Source: Gulosibacter sp. 10
Lineage (GTDB): Bacteria > Actinomycetota > Actinomycetes > Actinomycetales > Microbacteriaceae
Assembly: GCF_900163695.1 (NCBI RefSeq)
Contig: NZ_FUIC01000038.1
Span: 1-64,000, forward strand
Reading direction: 5' to 3'
Length of the DNA stretch: 64,000 nt
The notes under the pieces: generated by a model
Seen by the model: only the letters and a program-made list of their open reading frames with translations
What the model was told of the DNA's origin: nothing
Databases searched by the model: none
Program-made: the position numbers and the translations under genes
Shown: one piece after another, positions 55,011 to 63,959 of the stretch
How positions within the stretch are numbered: position 1 is the stretch's first letter
How the letters are laid out: the number at the start of each line of letters is the position of its first letter

Positions 55011-58000
55011 CTAGTACTCCTCCGGCGGTGCTTCGAAGTCGTCCGGTGGGATGTCCCCCGGGTCCATCGGGGACTCGATGGGGGTCTCGATGATCTCCTC
55101 GCCAACGAACCGGGCGCCGAGCTTCTCCCTGATGACGGACTCGCCGTAGCGCTCGGAGCCGGCCGCGAGGGCGGGATGCCGCTTTGGCGGCGCCTTGGGC
55201 GCCGGGGACGCGGCCGGGGCAGGAGGCGCCACCTGCTCCGGGGGTGCGGCCTGCTCGGAGGGCGCGGCCTGCTCCGAGGGCGCTGACGAGGGCGAGGACG
55301 CCGCCGTCTCCTGCCCGCTTCCCGGCCGGGTGCGCGACCAGCGGTTCATCTCGATGACCTCGCCGCCCTCGGCTTCCGCCGGAGCCTCGGCGCGCCCGTC
55401 GGCGCCCTGCGGGGAGGCGACTGCACCGGCGCGCGTCGCGGCCGGCGATTCGGACGCCTCGGGCTGCGAGGGCGAGTCCTCGCCCGAGCCGGTGGCGTAC
55501 TCGTCCCAGCCCGAGCCGGGGCCGTCGGCGGATCCGGGGATCGCGACGACGTCCCAGGTCGCGACGCAGGCCTCCGGAGCGGGCGAACTCTGCCCCTCGG
55601 CCGGAGGGCGCTGCGCCGCGGGGCGGGCGGCGGGCGTCGAGGCGGCGGGGCGTCGGTCCCGAGCCGGCTCATCGGCCGGGGCCAGGTGCGCCGTCGCCGA
55701 GCTCGCGTACGGGCTCGTCTGCTCGCGGGCGGATGCGGGGCCGGCGGCGGGCGCGGAGTCATCCGTCGGCGCTGTGCCGGACGCGGTCGGGGCCGCTCCC
55801 CCGGCGGCCGGATCGGGCCCGGGCTCGGAGCCGCCCGGACCGGCTCGGTGGCGCTCGGGGTCCGAAGGCGGCGCGCCCTCCTGCCGGGGCGCCGCGTCGG
55901 CGTCGTTCTGGCGCACGCGCGGATAGATGGTGATCTCGAATCCGAAGACCTCCCGCAGCGCCTGCTTGAGGTGGTCGCCGACGGAGTCGCCCCGCTCGCG
56001 CCCGTGCGCGAACTGCTCGAACACGCCGCGGTTCGGGAACTCGATGCGCAGCTTCGCGTCGGTGTACTCGATGGGGTGCACCGAGTTCATGACGCTCCAG
56101 GAGCTGCGGCCGCCGATGCCGTTGACCTGCTCGACGACGGTGGGCCAGGTGTCGCGCACCCGCCTGAGGTCGACGGTGGCGGGGTCCACCCCGCCCAGGA
56201 CCTCGGCGGGCGACTGCTCGGCGCCGTGCCGGTCCTCGGGCTCGCCGGATGCGGGCCGGTCCTGCCCGGGGGCGGGCTCGGCCGTCGCCGTGCGCTCGGC
56301 CTCCTCCGGGGGCAGGTCGGGGGCGGCGCCATCGGGATCTGCGGGTGCCGGCTCCGATCGGCTGTCGGCGGGCGCCGCGTCGGAGGCGCTCTGATTCGGC
56401 TCCGCCTCCGAGGGCGAGCCGTCCGGCGCCTCCTCGGGCGCGGGCCGATCCTCGGCCGGTCCAGGACCTGCGGGGGCGGTCTGCTGCGCATCCGCCGTCG
56501 ACTCCTCGTCCTGCGAGGCCGGGCGCCGGTCCGATCCGCCGGTCGGTTCCATCCCCGGGTCCGGCCCGGCCGCGCCGGAGTCCGAGGCACCGGCGCGCTT
56601 CGAAGCAGCAGCGCGGTTCGAGGCATCGGCGGCGCTCGAAGCATCATCGGGCCTCGAGGCACCGGGTCCCGATGCGACGGGGCTCGAAACGTCACCGGGG
56701 CCCGTTTCGGCGGGCCGGGCATCGTCGGTCCGAGCTTCATCGGCGCCCGGCGTCACCGCATCCCACGCGGCGGCCGCTGCGGCGGCAGGGTTGCCCGACG
56801 GCTCGGCGGCGCGGTCTCGGGTGCCCGGGGCGGCCTCCGCGGGCGCGGCGCCACGGCCGGTCGCCCCGTCCGCCGCGGACCGCGAGGTGCCCGCGCCGGC
56901 CTGGCCGGGCTCCGAATCCTGCGTCTGCCGCTGCGCGGCGTGCTGCTCCCCCGCCGACGGTCCGCCAGCGGCCTGCGCCGCAGCCGGAGCCTGCCCGCCA
57001 GAAGTCTGTCCACCCGGGGCCTGCATGCCGGCCGTCTGCGCGCCCGACGATCCCCCGGGCGCCGCCTCCCCGCCGAAGACGGCGCGCATGCCCACGAGGA
57101 TGCGCGCGACCATGAGCTCGAGCTGCACCCGGGGCGCGGTGACGCCGCTCATCTCGGTGAGGGTCGCGTTGACGGCGTCGGCGATGTGGCTGAGCGCGTT
57201 CGGCGAGAACCGCCCGGCCGCCTCGCGCATCTGCTCGAGGTCCGAGGGCGCTGCGCCGCGCAGCACGGCGCCGGCCGACTCCCCCAGCGCCTTGACGACG
57301 ATGAGATCGCGCACGCGCTCGAGCAGGTCCTCGACGAAGCGGCGCGGGTCCTGCCCCGACTGGATGACCGAGTCCACCGACTCGTAGGCGCGCGCAGCAT
57401 CCGCCGCCGCGAACGAGTCGATCGAGTCGTTGAGCAGGCCGTGCGAGGTGAAGCCGAGCAGCTGCGCGGCCATCTCGTACTGCAGTTCGACGCCCTCGGT
57501 GCCCGCGATGAGCTGGTCGAGCAGCGACATGGTGTCTCGGGCCGAACCGCCGCCGGCGCGCACGACGAGCGGGAGCACGCCGGGCTGGGCGCCGATGCCC
57601 TCCTGCTCGCAGATGCTCTCGATGTACTCGAGCATCGGCGCGGGCGGGATGAGCCGGAACGGGAAGTGGTGCGTGCGCGAGCGGATGGTGCCGATGACCT
57701 TCTCGGGCTCGGTGGTCGCGAAGATGAACATCACGTGCTCGGGCGGCTCCTCGACCACCTTGAGCAGCGCGTTGAATCCGGCGCCGGTGACCATGTGCGC
57801 CTCGTCGATGATGAAGATCTTGAACCGGTCCCGGGTGGGCGCCACCACCGCGCGCTCCCGCAGGTCGCGGGCGTCGTCCACGCCGCCGTGGCTCGCGGCG
57901 TCGATCTCGAGCACGTCGATCGAGCCGTTGCCGTCGCGGCCGAGCTCGAGGCAGGACTGGCATGTGCCGCAGGGCTCGGGCGTGGGGCCCTGCTCGCAGT

Positions 58001-58184
58001 TGAGGCAGCGGGCGAGGATGCGCGCGGAGGAGGTCTTGCCGCATCCGCGCGGGCCGGAGAAGAGGTAGGCGTGGTTGACGCGCCCGGTGCGGAGCGCCGT
58101 CATGAGCGGATCCGTCACCTGACGCTGCCCGATCATCTCGGCGAACGACTCGGGCCGATAACGACGGTAGAGGGCAGCGACCAT
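55011..58184 (-). CDS. dnaX: DNA polymerase III subunits gamma/tau, unusually long
   Basis: 1057 residues from ATG 58184 (MVAALYRRYRPESFAEMIGQ). AAA+ motor: Walker A GPRGCGKT (44-51), zinc Cys cluster 60-78, Walker B IFIIDEAH, sensor FATTEPEKV and TIRSRTHHFPF. About 350 residues of Ala/Pro/Glu/Asp/Gly-rich low-complexity sequence follow. Then comes a conserved tau-like segment (DLRRVRDTWPTVVEQVNGIG ... EVFGFEITIYPRV), a second low-complexity linker, and a conserved tail KRHPALAAGSERYGESVIRE. It is the clamp-loader ATPase; partner of HolB. Confidence 0.95.
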   Translation of the reverse strand: MVAALYRRYRPESFAEMIGQRQVTDPLMTALRTGRVNHAYLFSGPRGCGKTSSARILARCLNCEQGPTPEPCGTCQSCLELGRDGNGSIDVLEIDAASHGGVDDARDLRERAVVAPTRDRFKIFIIDEAHMVTGAGFNALLKVVEEPPEHVMFIFATTEPEKVIGTIRSRTHHFPFRLIPPAPMLEYIESICEQEGIGAQPGVLPLVVRAGGGSARDTMSLLDQLIAGTEGVELQYEMAAQLLGFTSHGLLNDSIDSFAAADAARAYESVDSVIQSGQDPRRFVEDLLERVRDLIVVKALGESAGAVLRGAAPSDLEQMREAAGRFSPNALSHIADAVNATLTEMSGVTAPRVQLELMVARILVGMRAVFGGEAAPGGSSGAQTAGMQAPGGQTSGGQAPAAAQAAGGPSAGEQHAAQRQTQDSEPGQAGAGTSRSAADGATGRGAAPAEAAPGTRDRAAEPSGNPAAAAAAAWDAVTPGADEARTDDARPAETGPGDVSSPVASGPGASRPDDASSAADASNRAAASKRAGASDSGAAGPDPGMEPTGGSDRRPASQDEESTADAQQTAPAGPGPAEDRPAPEEAPDGSPSEAEPNQSASDAAPADSRSEPAPADPDGAAPDLPPEEAERTATAEPAPGQDRPASGEPEDRHGAEQSPAEVLGGVDPATVDLRRVRDTWPTVVEQVNGIGGRSSWSVMNSVHPIEYTDAKLRIEFPNRGVFEQFAHGRERGDSVGDHLKQALREVFGFEITIYPRVRQNDADAAPRQEGAPPSDPERHRAGPGGSEPGPDPAAGGAAPTASGTAPTDDSAPAAGPASAREQTSPYASSATAHLAPADEPARDRRPAASTPAARPAAQRPPAEGQSSPAPEACVATWDVVAIPGSADGPGSGWDEYATGSGEDSPSQPEASESPAATRAGAVASPQGADGRAEAPAEAEGGEVIEMNRWSRTRPGSGQETAASSPSSAPSEQAAPSEQAAPPEQVAPPAPAASPAPKAPPKRHPALAAGSERYGESVIREKLGARFVGEEIIETPIESPMDPGDIPPDDFEAPPEEY

Positions 58185-58259
58185 GCCCACCATCGTAGAC
58201 GGAACCACCGACCTCGATGTCGGTCGATGCACAGTCTCCGGGAGGGGTTCGGGAGGGGC

Positions 58260-59459
58260 TCAGCCGACGGCGATCCCCGTCGCCTGCAGCGTCTGCCTGG
58301 CGATCTCGAGCTCCTCGTCGGTGGGCACCACGAGCACCCGCACCCGCGAGGCGTCGGTCGAGATCTCGTGGATGCCCTCGACCCGCTCGGCGTTGCGCGC
58401 CTCGTCGAGCTCGACGCCGAGCCACTCCATCCCCTCGAGCACCCGGCGGCGCACCTCGACCGAGTTCTCGCCGACGCCGCCGCACCACGCGATGGCGTCC
58501 GCCCCCGCGAGCGCCACGAGATAGGCCCCGAGGTAGTGGCGCATCCGGTGCACGTAGACGTCCAGGCCGAGCGCGGCGCGCTGGTCGCCCGCGAGCGCGC
58601 GCTCGGTCACGTCGCGCACGTCGTTCGTCCCGGTGAGCCCCAGCAGGCCCGACTTGCGGTTGAGCAGCTCGTCGAGCTGGTCCACGCTGTAGCCGGCCTT
58701 GCGGTGCAGATGGAACAGCACGGCCGGGTCGATGTCGCCCGTGCGGGTGCCCATCACGAGCCCCTCGAGCGGGGTCATGCCCATCGAGGTCTCGACCGAG
58801 CGGCCGCCGTCCACGGCGCAGGCCGAGGCGCCGTTGCCGATGTGGAGCACGACGGTGCGCAGCTGGTCGTAGGGTCGGCCGAGATGCGCGGCCGCGGCCT
58901 CCGAGACGAACTTGTGGCTCGTGCCGTGGGCGCCGTACTTGCGCACCCGGTACTTCGTGGCCACGTCGTGGTCGAGCGCGTAGTAGCTCGCCGAGTCCGG
59001 CATCGTGGTGTGGAAGGCGGTGTCGAACACCGTGACGTGCGGGATGCTGCGGAACACGCGGCGCGCGGCGCGCACCCCGGCGAGGTTCGCGCCGTTGTGC
59101 AGCGGCGCGAGCGGGATGAGCTCCTCGATGTCTCGCTCCACCGCGTCGTCGACGATGGTCGGCTCGAAGAAGCGCCGGCCGCCCTGCACGACGCGGTGCC
59201 CCACCGCCACGGGCGGGGCCTCCTCGAGCGAGGGGCCGTGCTGCGCGAAGTTCTCGAGCATCGCCTCGAAGGCGACGTCGTGGTCGACGATCTCGACGGC
59301 GCGCTCGGTCTTCTCCTCGCCGTGCCGGTGCACGACGTTGCCGGAGGCCTCGCCGATGCGCTCGACGAGGCCCGAGGCGAGGGTGCGCTCCTGGGCCATC
59401 TCGATGAGCTGGTACTTCAGCGAGGAGGACCCGGAGTTGACCACCAGTACGACGCTCAT
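58260..59459 (-). CDS. ackA: Acetate kinase
   Basis: 399 residues from ATG 59459, overlapping the pta TGA (ATGA). VVNSGSSSLKYQL, GHRVVQGGRRF, FDTAFHTTMP, HIGNGASACAVDGGRSVETS and the C-terminal WCGGVGENSVEVR are the ASKHA acetate-kinase motifs. It makes ATP and acetate from acetyl phosphate, or the reverse. Coupled to pta. Confidence 0.97.
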   Translation of the reverse strand: MSVVLVVNSGSSSLKYQLIEMAQERTLASGLVERIGEASGNVVHRHGEEKTERAVEIVDHDVAFEAMLENFAQHGPSLEEAPPVAVGHRVVQGGRRFFEPTIVDDAVERDIEELIPLAPLHNGANLAGVRAARRVFRSIPHVTVFDTAFHTTMPDSASYYALDHDVATKYRVRKYGAHGTSHKFVSEAAAAHLGRPYDQLRTVVLHIGNGASACAVDGGRSVETSMGMTPLEGLVMGTRTGDIDPAVLFHLHRKAGYSVDQLDELLNRKSGLLGLTGTNDVRDVTERALAGDQRAALGLDVYVHRMRHYLGAYLVALAGADAIAWCGGVGENSVEVRRRVLEGMEWLGVELDEARNAERVEGIHEISTDASRVRVLVVPTDEELEIARQTLQATGIAVG

Positions 59460-61570
59460 TCGGAGGCTCCTTCGTCCTGCGCCTGGATGGCCGTGATCGC
59501 CACCGTGTTGATGATGTCGGAGACGAGCGCGCCCCGAGAGAGGTCGTTGATCGGCTTGTTCAGGCCCTGCAGCACGGGACCGATCGCCACGGCTCCCGCC
59601 GCCCGCTGCACCGCCTTGTACGTGTTGTTGCCGGTGTTGAGGTCGGGGAAGATGAACACGGATGCGCGACCCGCGACCCGGCTCTGCGGCAGCTTCTTCG
59701 CGGCGACCGCCATGTCGGCGGCCGCGTCGTACTGCAGCGGCCCCTCGACCGGCAGCTCGGGCGCCCGCTCGTGCACGAGGCGGGTGGCCTCGCGCACCTT
59801 GTCCACGTCGGCGCCCGAGCCGGAGTCGCCGGTCGAGTAGCTGAGCATGGCCACGCGCGGCTCGATGCGGAAGCGCCGCGCCGTCTCGGCCGAGGAGATC
59901 GCGATGTCCGCGAGCTGCTCGGCCGTGGGGTCGGGATTGACCGCGCAGTCGCCGTAGACGAGCACGCGGTCGGCGAGCGACATGAGGAACACGCTCGAGA
60001 CGATCGACACGGAGGGCTTGGTCTTCACGATCTCGAAGCTCGGCTTGATGGTCTGCGCGGTCGTGTGCGCCGCCCCCGAGACCATGCCGTCGGCGAGGCC
60101 GAGGTGCACCATCATCGTGCCGAAGTACGAGACGTCGCGCATCCGATGCCGCGCGTCCTCGAGCGTGACCCCGCGGTGGGCGCGCAGCCGCGCGTACTCC
60201 TGCGCGAACCGCTCGAGCAGCTCCGGGTCCTCGGTCGAGCGGATCTCGGCGCCCTCCAGGCCGACGCCGAGCTCGGTGGCGCGGCGGCGGATCGCCTCCG
60301 CATCGCCGAGGATCGTGAGATCGGCCACCTCGCGGGCCAGGAGGCTCGAGGAGGCGAGCAGGATGCGGTCGTCGTCGCCCTCGGGCAGCACGATGCGCTT
60401 GCGGTCGCGGCGGGCGCGGTCCAGCAGGGTGTACTCGAACATGAGCGGCGTGACCACCGTCGGCTCCGGCACGTCGAGCAGCGCGACGAGCTCCTCCGCA
60501 TCCACGTGCTCGGCGAAGTCGGTGAGCGCCGCATCCACCTTGCGCTGGTTCGCGGCCGAGAACCGGCCGCGCGTGTTGACGATGCGCTGCGAGGTCTCGT
60601 AGGTGCCGTGGTCGGTGCGGATCACGGGGACGTTGAAGGAGACGCCGCTCAGCAGGGTCTCGATCACGGGCGAGAACTCGAAGGGCCCGTTCACGACGAT
60701 CGCTGCGAGCGAGGGGAAGTTGTCGGCCTGCTGCGCGAGCAGCAGGGCGAGCAGCGTCTCGGTGCGGTCGGCGGCGACCACCGCGACGCCGGAGGCGAAC
60801 GTGCGGGGCAGCACGTTCTCCATCGACATGCCGCACACCGTGACGCCGAGCACCTCGCGGCTCATGAGGGCCGGGTCGCCGTCGTAGAGCGACCCCTCGA
60901 CGGAGGCGCAGAGCTCCTCGACCGTCGGCGCGATGAGGATGGGGTTCTGCGGCAGCACCCAGACCGGGGGCCGATCCTGGGCCATCGCATCGGTGACCTG
61001 CCGCACCGCCGACTTGATCGGCTCGAGCTCCTCCGGCTCGGCGCGGTTCACGATCACGCCGATGAGCGTGGCGTGCTCGGCCTCGAGCTCCGGATACGTG
61101 ACCGCCGCGGCCTGCGCGAGTTCCTCGGCCGTGCGGGCCGTGCTGTCGCTCTGGTTCCGGCCGGAGAGCACGAGCAGCACCGGGGCGCCCAGGTTCGCGG
61201 CCACCCGTGCGTTGAAACCGAGCTCGGCGGGGTTGCCGACGTCGGTGAAGTCGCTGCCGATGATGACCACCGCGTTGCAGCGGCGCGCCATCGCGTCGTA
61301 GCGGTGGATGATCTTCGCGAGCGCCGCGGAGGAGTCCTCGTGCACCTCGTCGTAGGTCGTGCCCACGCAGTCCTCGGAGCGCAGCTCGAGCGAGGAGTCC
61401 ACGCGATCCAGCATGTGGGACAGGACGTCGTCGCTCTCGGGGTCGGCGACGATCGGGCGGAACAGCCCCACGCGGCCCACGTGCTTCGTGAGCGTGTTCA
61501 GCACGCCGAGCGCCACGGCCTGCTTCCCGGAGTATCCCTCGGACGACGTGATGTAGATGCTGGCGGTCAC
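59456..61570 (-). CDS. pta: Phosphate acetyltransferase, long form
   Basis: 704 residues. N-terminal BioD-like P-loop-derived domain (YITSSEGYSGKQAVALGVLN), central DRTGG domain (LSGVSFNVPVIRTDHGTYET region), and the C-terminal catalytic PTA domain (RKRIVLPEGDDDRILLASSS ... VYGDCAVNPDPTAEQLADIA, KVREATRLVHERAP). It interconverts acetyl-CoA and acetyl phosphate. The long three-domain form is like that of E. coli and corynebacteria. Confidence 0.97.
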   Translation of the reverse strand: MTASIYITSSEGYSGKQAVALGVLNTLTKHVGRVGLFRPIVADPESDDVLSHMLDRVDSSLELRSEDCVGTTYDEVHEDSSAALAKIIHRYDAMARRCNAVVIIGSDFTDVGNPAELGFNARVAANLGAPVLLVLSGRNQSDSTARTAEELAQAAAVTYPELEAEHATLIGVIVNRAEPEELEPIKSAVRQVTDAMAQDRPPVWVLPQNPILIAPTVEELCASVEGSLYDGDPALMSREVLGVTVCGMSMENVLPRTFASGVAVVAADRTETLLALLLAQQADNFPSLAAIVVNGPFEFSPVIETLLSGVSFNVPVIRTDHGTYETSQRIVNTRGRFSAANQRKVDAALTDFAEHVDAEELVALLDVPEPTVVTPLMFEYTLLDRARRDRKRIVLPEGDDDRILLASSSLLAREVADLTILGDAEAIRRRATELGVGLEGAEIRSTEDPELLERFAQEYARLRAHRGVTLEDARHRMRDVSYFGTMMVHLGLADGMVSGAAHTTAQTIKPSFEIVKTKPSVSIVSSVFLMSLADRVLVYGDCAVNPDPTAEQLADIAISSAETARRFRIEPRVAMLSYSTGDSGSGADVDKVREATRLVHERAPELPVEGPLQYDAAADMAVAAKKLPQSRVAGRASVFIFPDLNTGNNTYKAVQRAAGAVAIGPVLQGLNKPINDLSRGALVSDIINTVAITAIQAQDEGASE

Positions 61571-61712
61571 AGGCCCAATGCTAGCGATCGGGATGCGGAA
61601 TTCCTGAGCCGCGCAGCGCCGTCGCGGCGGGCCGCCGGGCCGGCCGCGCGAATCGCCATTCGCATCGCCATTCGAATCGTCGATCGATTCGCCATTCGCT
61701 CGGCGGAATCGC

Positions 61713-61718
61713 TATGAT
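61713..61718 (+). promoter_or_regulatory. -10 element of the SRP RNA promoter
   Basis: TATGAT 8-13 bases before the RNA 5' end. A -35 is not clear; the upstream gap (61571-61712) has repeated CGCCATTCG/CGATTCGCC phrases but no gene. Confidence 0.55.
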
Positions 61719-61725
61719 GATCGTC

Positions 61726-61813
61726 GGCCCCTCACGTGGCGCCATCCAGGCCAACTCCCCCAGGTCGGAAACGAAGCAAGGGTAACCGGGCTCTGGCGGG
61801 TGCGTGAGGGGTC
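61726..61813 (+). ncRNA. ffs: Signal recognition particle RNA (small bacterial type)
   Basis: Terminal stem CCCCTCACG (61728-61736) with CGTGAGGGG (61803-61811), and the conserved apical domain CCCCCAGGTCGGAAACGAAG continuing CAAGGGTAAC (GGAA tetraloop and the asymmetric loop that binds Ffh). The ends are estimated from the stem. Guides membrane and secreted proteins to SecYEG. Confidence 0.93.
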
Positions 61814-62038
61814 CTTCGCATCTCCGGGCTCCTGACCGCGCCCGGAGAGTGCCGAGCCTCCTGCCCGAAGGCCGCCCGATCCGGGACGAATGGCGCCCGC
61901 ATCCCCGCATCGTGCTCGCCGGCGCCATGCGTCCCCGCGCCGGCGGCGGATGACGCTGTTCGACGCGTTGTCCGCGCGATAAGGTCGGCGGGCCTAGGCT
62001 GGCGGCGTCCGCATCCGTCGTCCAGCCGAAGGAGAACC

Positions 62039-62980
62039 ATGGCACGCATCCCCCGCACCGATCTCGACGTCTTCCCGCTCAACCTCGGCGGCAACACCTT
62101 CGGGTGGACCTCCGACCGCGACACCTCGTTCGCCGTCCTCGACGCCTTCGTCGCGGCCGGCGGCAACTTCATCGACACAGCCGACTCCTACTCGCAGTGG
62201 GCGGAGGGCAACGAGGGCGGCGTCTCCGAGACCGTGCTCGGCGAGTGGCTCGCCGCCCGCGGCAACCGCGCCGACGTGATCATCGCCACCAAGGTGGCCG
62301 GCAAGCACGACCGCAAGGGCCTGAGCCGCGAGAACGTCGAGGCCGCGCTGAACGAGTCGCTCGAGCGCCTCGGCACCGACTACATCGACCTCTACTACGC
62401 GCACTACGACGACGAGGAGGTGGCGATCGAGGACCAGGTGCGCCTCGCGCACGACCTCGTCGAGTCCGGTCGCATCCGCCACTTCGCGCTCTCGAACTTC
62501 GCGCCCGAGCGGATGCGCGAGTGGTTCGAGGTCGCGACGCGCGAGGGGCTCGCCCTGCCCGTCGCTATCCAGCCGCAGTACAGCCTCGTCGCCCGCAAGG
62601 AGTACGAGACCGAGTACGCCCCGATCGCGCGCGAGTACGATGCGGCCGTGTTCTCGTACTTCTCGCTCGCCGCGGGCTTCCTCACCGGCAAGTACCGCGC
62701 GCCCGAGGACCTCGAGGGCCGCGCCCGCAAGGACATGGTCTCCGGCTACGCGAACGACGAGGGCTTCGCCGTGGTCGACGCCGTGGTCTCGATCGCGGAG
62801 GCGCGCGGCGTCGAGCCGACGACCGTGGCGCTGGCCTGGCTGATCGCCAAGGGCGTGACGGCGCCGATCGCGTCCGCCAGCACGCCCGAGCAGATCCCGA
62901 GCCTCGTGGCGGCGGGCACGCTGTCGCTCACCGATGACGAGGTCGCCCGACTCGACGAGGCCTCCACGCCCTTCGCCTGA
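62039..62980 (+). CDS. Aldo/keto reductase
   Basis: 313 residues from ATG 62039 (GAAGGAG upstream). NFIDTADSYSQWAEGNEGGV gives the catalytic Asp and Tyr, IIATKVAGKHD the Lys, and DLYYAHYDDEEVAIEDQVRL the His; the cofactor loop is GVTAPIASASTPEQI near the C-terminus. NADPH-dependent reductase of the AKR superfamily, close to YajO/YdhF-type general stress or tyrosine auxotrophy suppressor-like members. Substrate unknown. Confidence 0.93.
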   Translation: MARIPRTDLDVFPLNLGGNTFGWTSDRDTSFAVLDAFVAAGGNFIDTADSYSQWAEGNEGGVSETVLGEWLAARGNRADVIIATKVAGKHDRKGLSRENVEAALNESLERLGTDYIDLYYAHYDDEEVAIEDQVRLAHDLVESGRIRHFALSNFAPERMREWFEVATREGLALPVAIQPQYSLVARKEYETEYAPIAREYDAAVFSYFSLAAGFLTGKYRAPEDLEGRARKDMVSGYANDEGFAVVDAVVSIAEARGVEPTTVALAWLIAKGVTAPIASASTPEQIPSLVAAGTLSLTDDEVARLDEASTPFA

Positions 62981-63002
62981 TCCCGGGCCGCGCATCGCGG
63001 CT

Positions 63003-63051
63003 GGGCCGCAGTCCGCGGTTCCGAATTGCTCGGGGCCGCAGACTGCGGCCC
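63003..63051. repeat. Inverted repeat left of the membrane protein gene
   Basis: GGGCCGCAGTC (63003-63013) pairs perfectly with GACTGCGGCCC (63041-63051). The segment CGCAGTCCGCGGTTC (63007-63021) recurs exactly at 63907-63921. It may terminate the aldo/keto reductase transcript. Confidence 0.7.
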
Positions 63052-63099
63052 GGCTTAGCGACTACGCTTGGCGGACATCCCCGGCACGAGGAGTGAACA

Positions 63100-63888
63100 G
63101 TGCGAGCGAGCGTCTGGCTGTATGCGTTCTGCATGAGCGTGCCCGCGGTGACCAGCATCTGGATGGCGCTCGGGAGCGCGCGAACCGATGTGCTGCTCGG
63201 CGAGCCGGAGCCCTCGCCCGATTGGCTGTTCTTCGGGCTCGGCCTGTTCGTGCTGCTCGCGGGCCAGGCGGGCACCTTCGGGCTGTACTCCGGGTACAGG
63301 CCTTGGCAGCGGCGGCGGAAGGGCGCGTTCGTGCTGATCGGCTGGGCGGCGATCGCCATGTCGGTCATGACGGTGCTGCTCTCGCTGCTCGGGCAGCTCG
63401 GCGTCGAGCGCGGCGTCTACCGCGGAACGGACGAGCGCTGGGACGGTGCGACCTGGACGATCTTCTGGCTCCCTCACGCCATCGCGGCGGTGCTGCTCGT
63501 GGCCGGGCTCGCGATGATCGCGATCGGGCGGCGGCAGTATCGGGAGGACGCGGCGTTCGTGAAAAGCTCGGGGGTGTTCACCTCCGGGTCGCCGAATCAG
63601 GAGGGGCGCATCCTGTCGATCGAGGGGGCAGGAGAGCTCGACCGCGTGCTGATCGAGACGGCCGCGCCGTGGGGCGTCGCGCGCATCCTCTGCGTCACCG
63701 ACAACGCGGGGCGCAACGGCTGGATGACCGCGCCGGGCACGAGCCTGCGGGTGCTCCACGACCCGATGCTGGGCAGCGCGCCCGAGGCGTGGGGCGTCTG
63801 GGTGAATTCGTGGCGGCGGATGCGCGGCGCGCGACTGCAGCCGCGCGAGGTGCTCGTCCCGATGCCGCAGGAGCGCCCCCGCCCGTGA
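63100..63888 (+). CDS. Hypothetical membrane protein with C-terminal soluble domain
   Basis: 262 residues from GTG 63100 (GAGGAG upstream). Four hydrophobic segments: about residues 5-25 (LYAFCMSVPAVTSIWMALGS), 42-65 (WLFFGLGLFVLLAGQAGTFG), 76-98 (AFVLIGWAAIAMSVMTVLLS) and 124-145 (WLPHAIAAVLLVAGLAMIAI). A ~115-residue cytoplasmic-type domain follows (RILSIEGAGELDRVLIETAA ... WVNSWRRMRGARLQPREVLV). No family is recognised. It is flanked by two related inverted repeats. Confidence 0.75.
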   Translation: MRASVWLYAFCMSVPAVTSIWMALGSARTDVLLGEPEPSPDWLFFGLGLFVLLAGQAGTFGLYSGYRPWQRRRKGAFVLIGWAAIAMSVMTVLLSLLGQLGVERGVYRGTDERWDGATWTIFWLPHAIAAVLLVAGLAMIAIGRRQYREDAAFVKSSGVFTSGSPNQEGRILSIEGAGELDRVLIETAAPWGVARILCVTDNAGRNGWMTAPGTSLRVLHDPMLGSAPEAWGVWVNSWRRMRGARLQPREVLVPMPQERPRP

Positions 63889-63894
63889 ACCGTC

Positions 63895-63959
63895 GCGCAG
63901 ATGCGTCGCAGTCCGCGGTTCTGCGACGCTCGAAACCGCGGACTGCGACGCATCTGCGC
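63895..63959. repeat. Large perfect inverted repeat right of the membrane protein gene
   Basis: A 26-base arm (63895-63920, containing GATGCGTCGCAGTCCGCGGT) and its exact complement (63934-63959) flank a 13-base loop CTGCGACGCTCGA, which itself repeats part of the arm. It begins 7 bases after the stop codon. No U-tract. The last 40 bases of the window (63961-64000) show no complete feature; GTGATC at the very end could be a start codon. Confidence 0.9.

Noticed and set aside
55011-58184. Programmed frameshift producing a gamma subunit
   Set aside because: No A-rich slippery sequence is seen in the GC-rich gene.
58184-58259. Further gene between dnaX and ackA
   Set aside because: Only 75 bases and no open frame of note; open frames upstream of the dnaX ATG have no conserved sequence.
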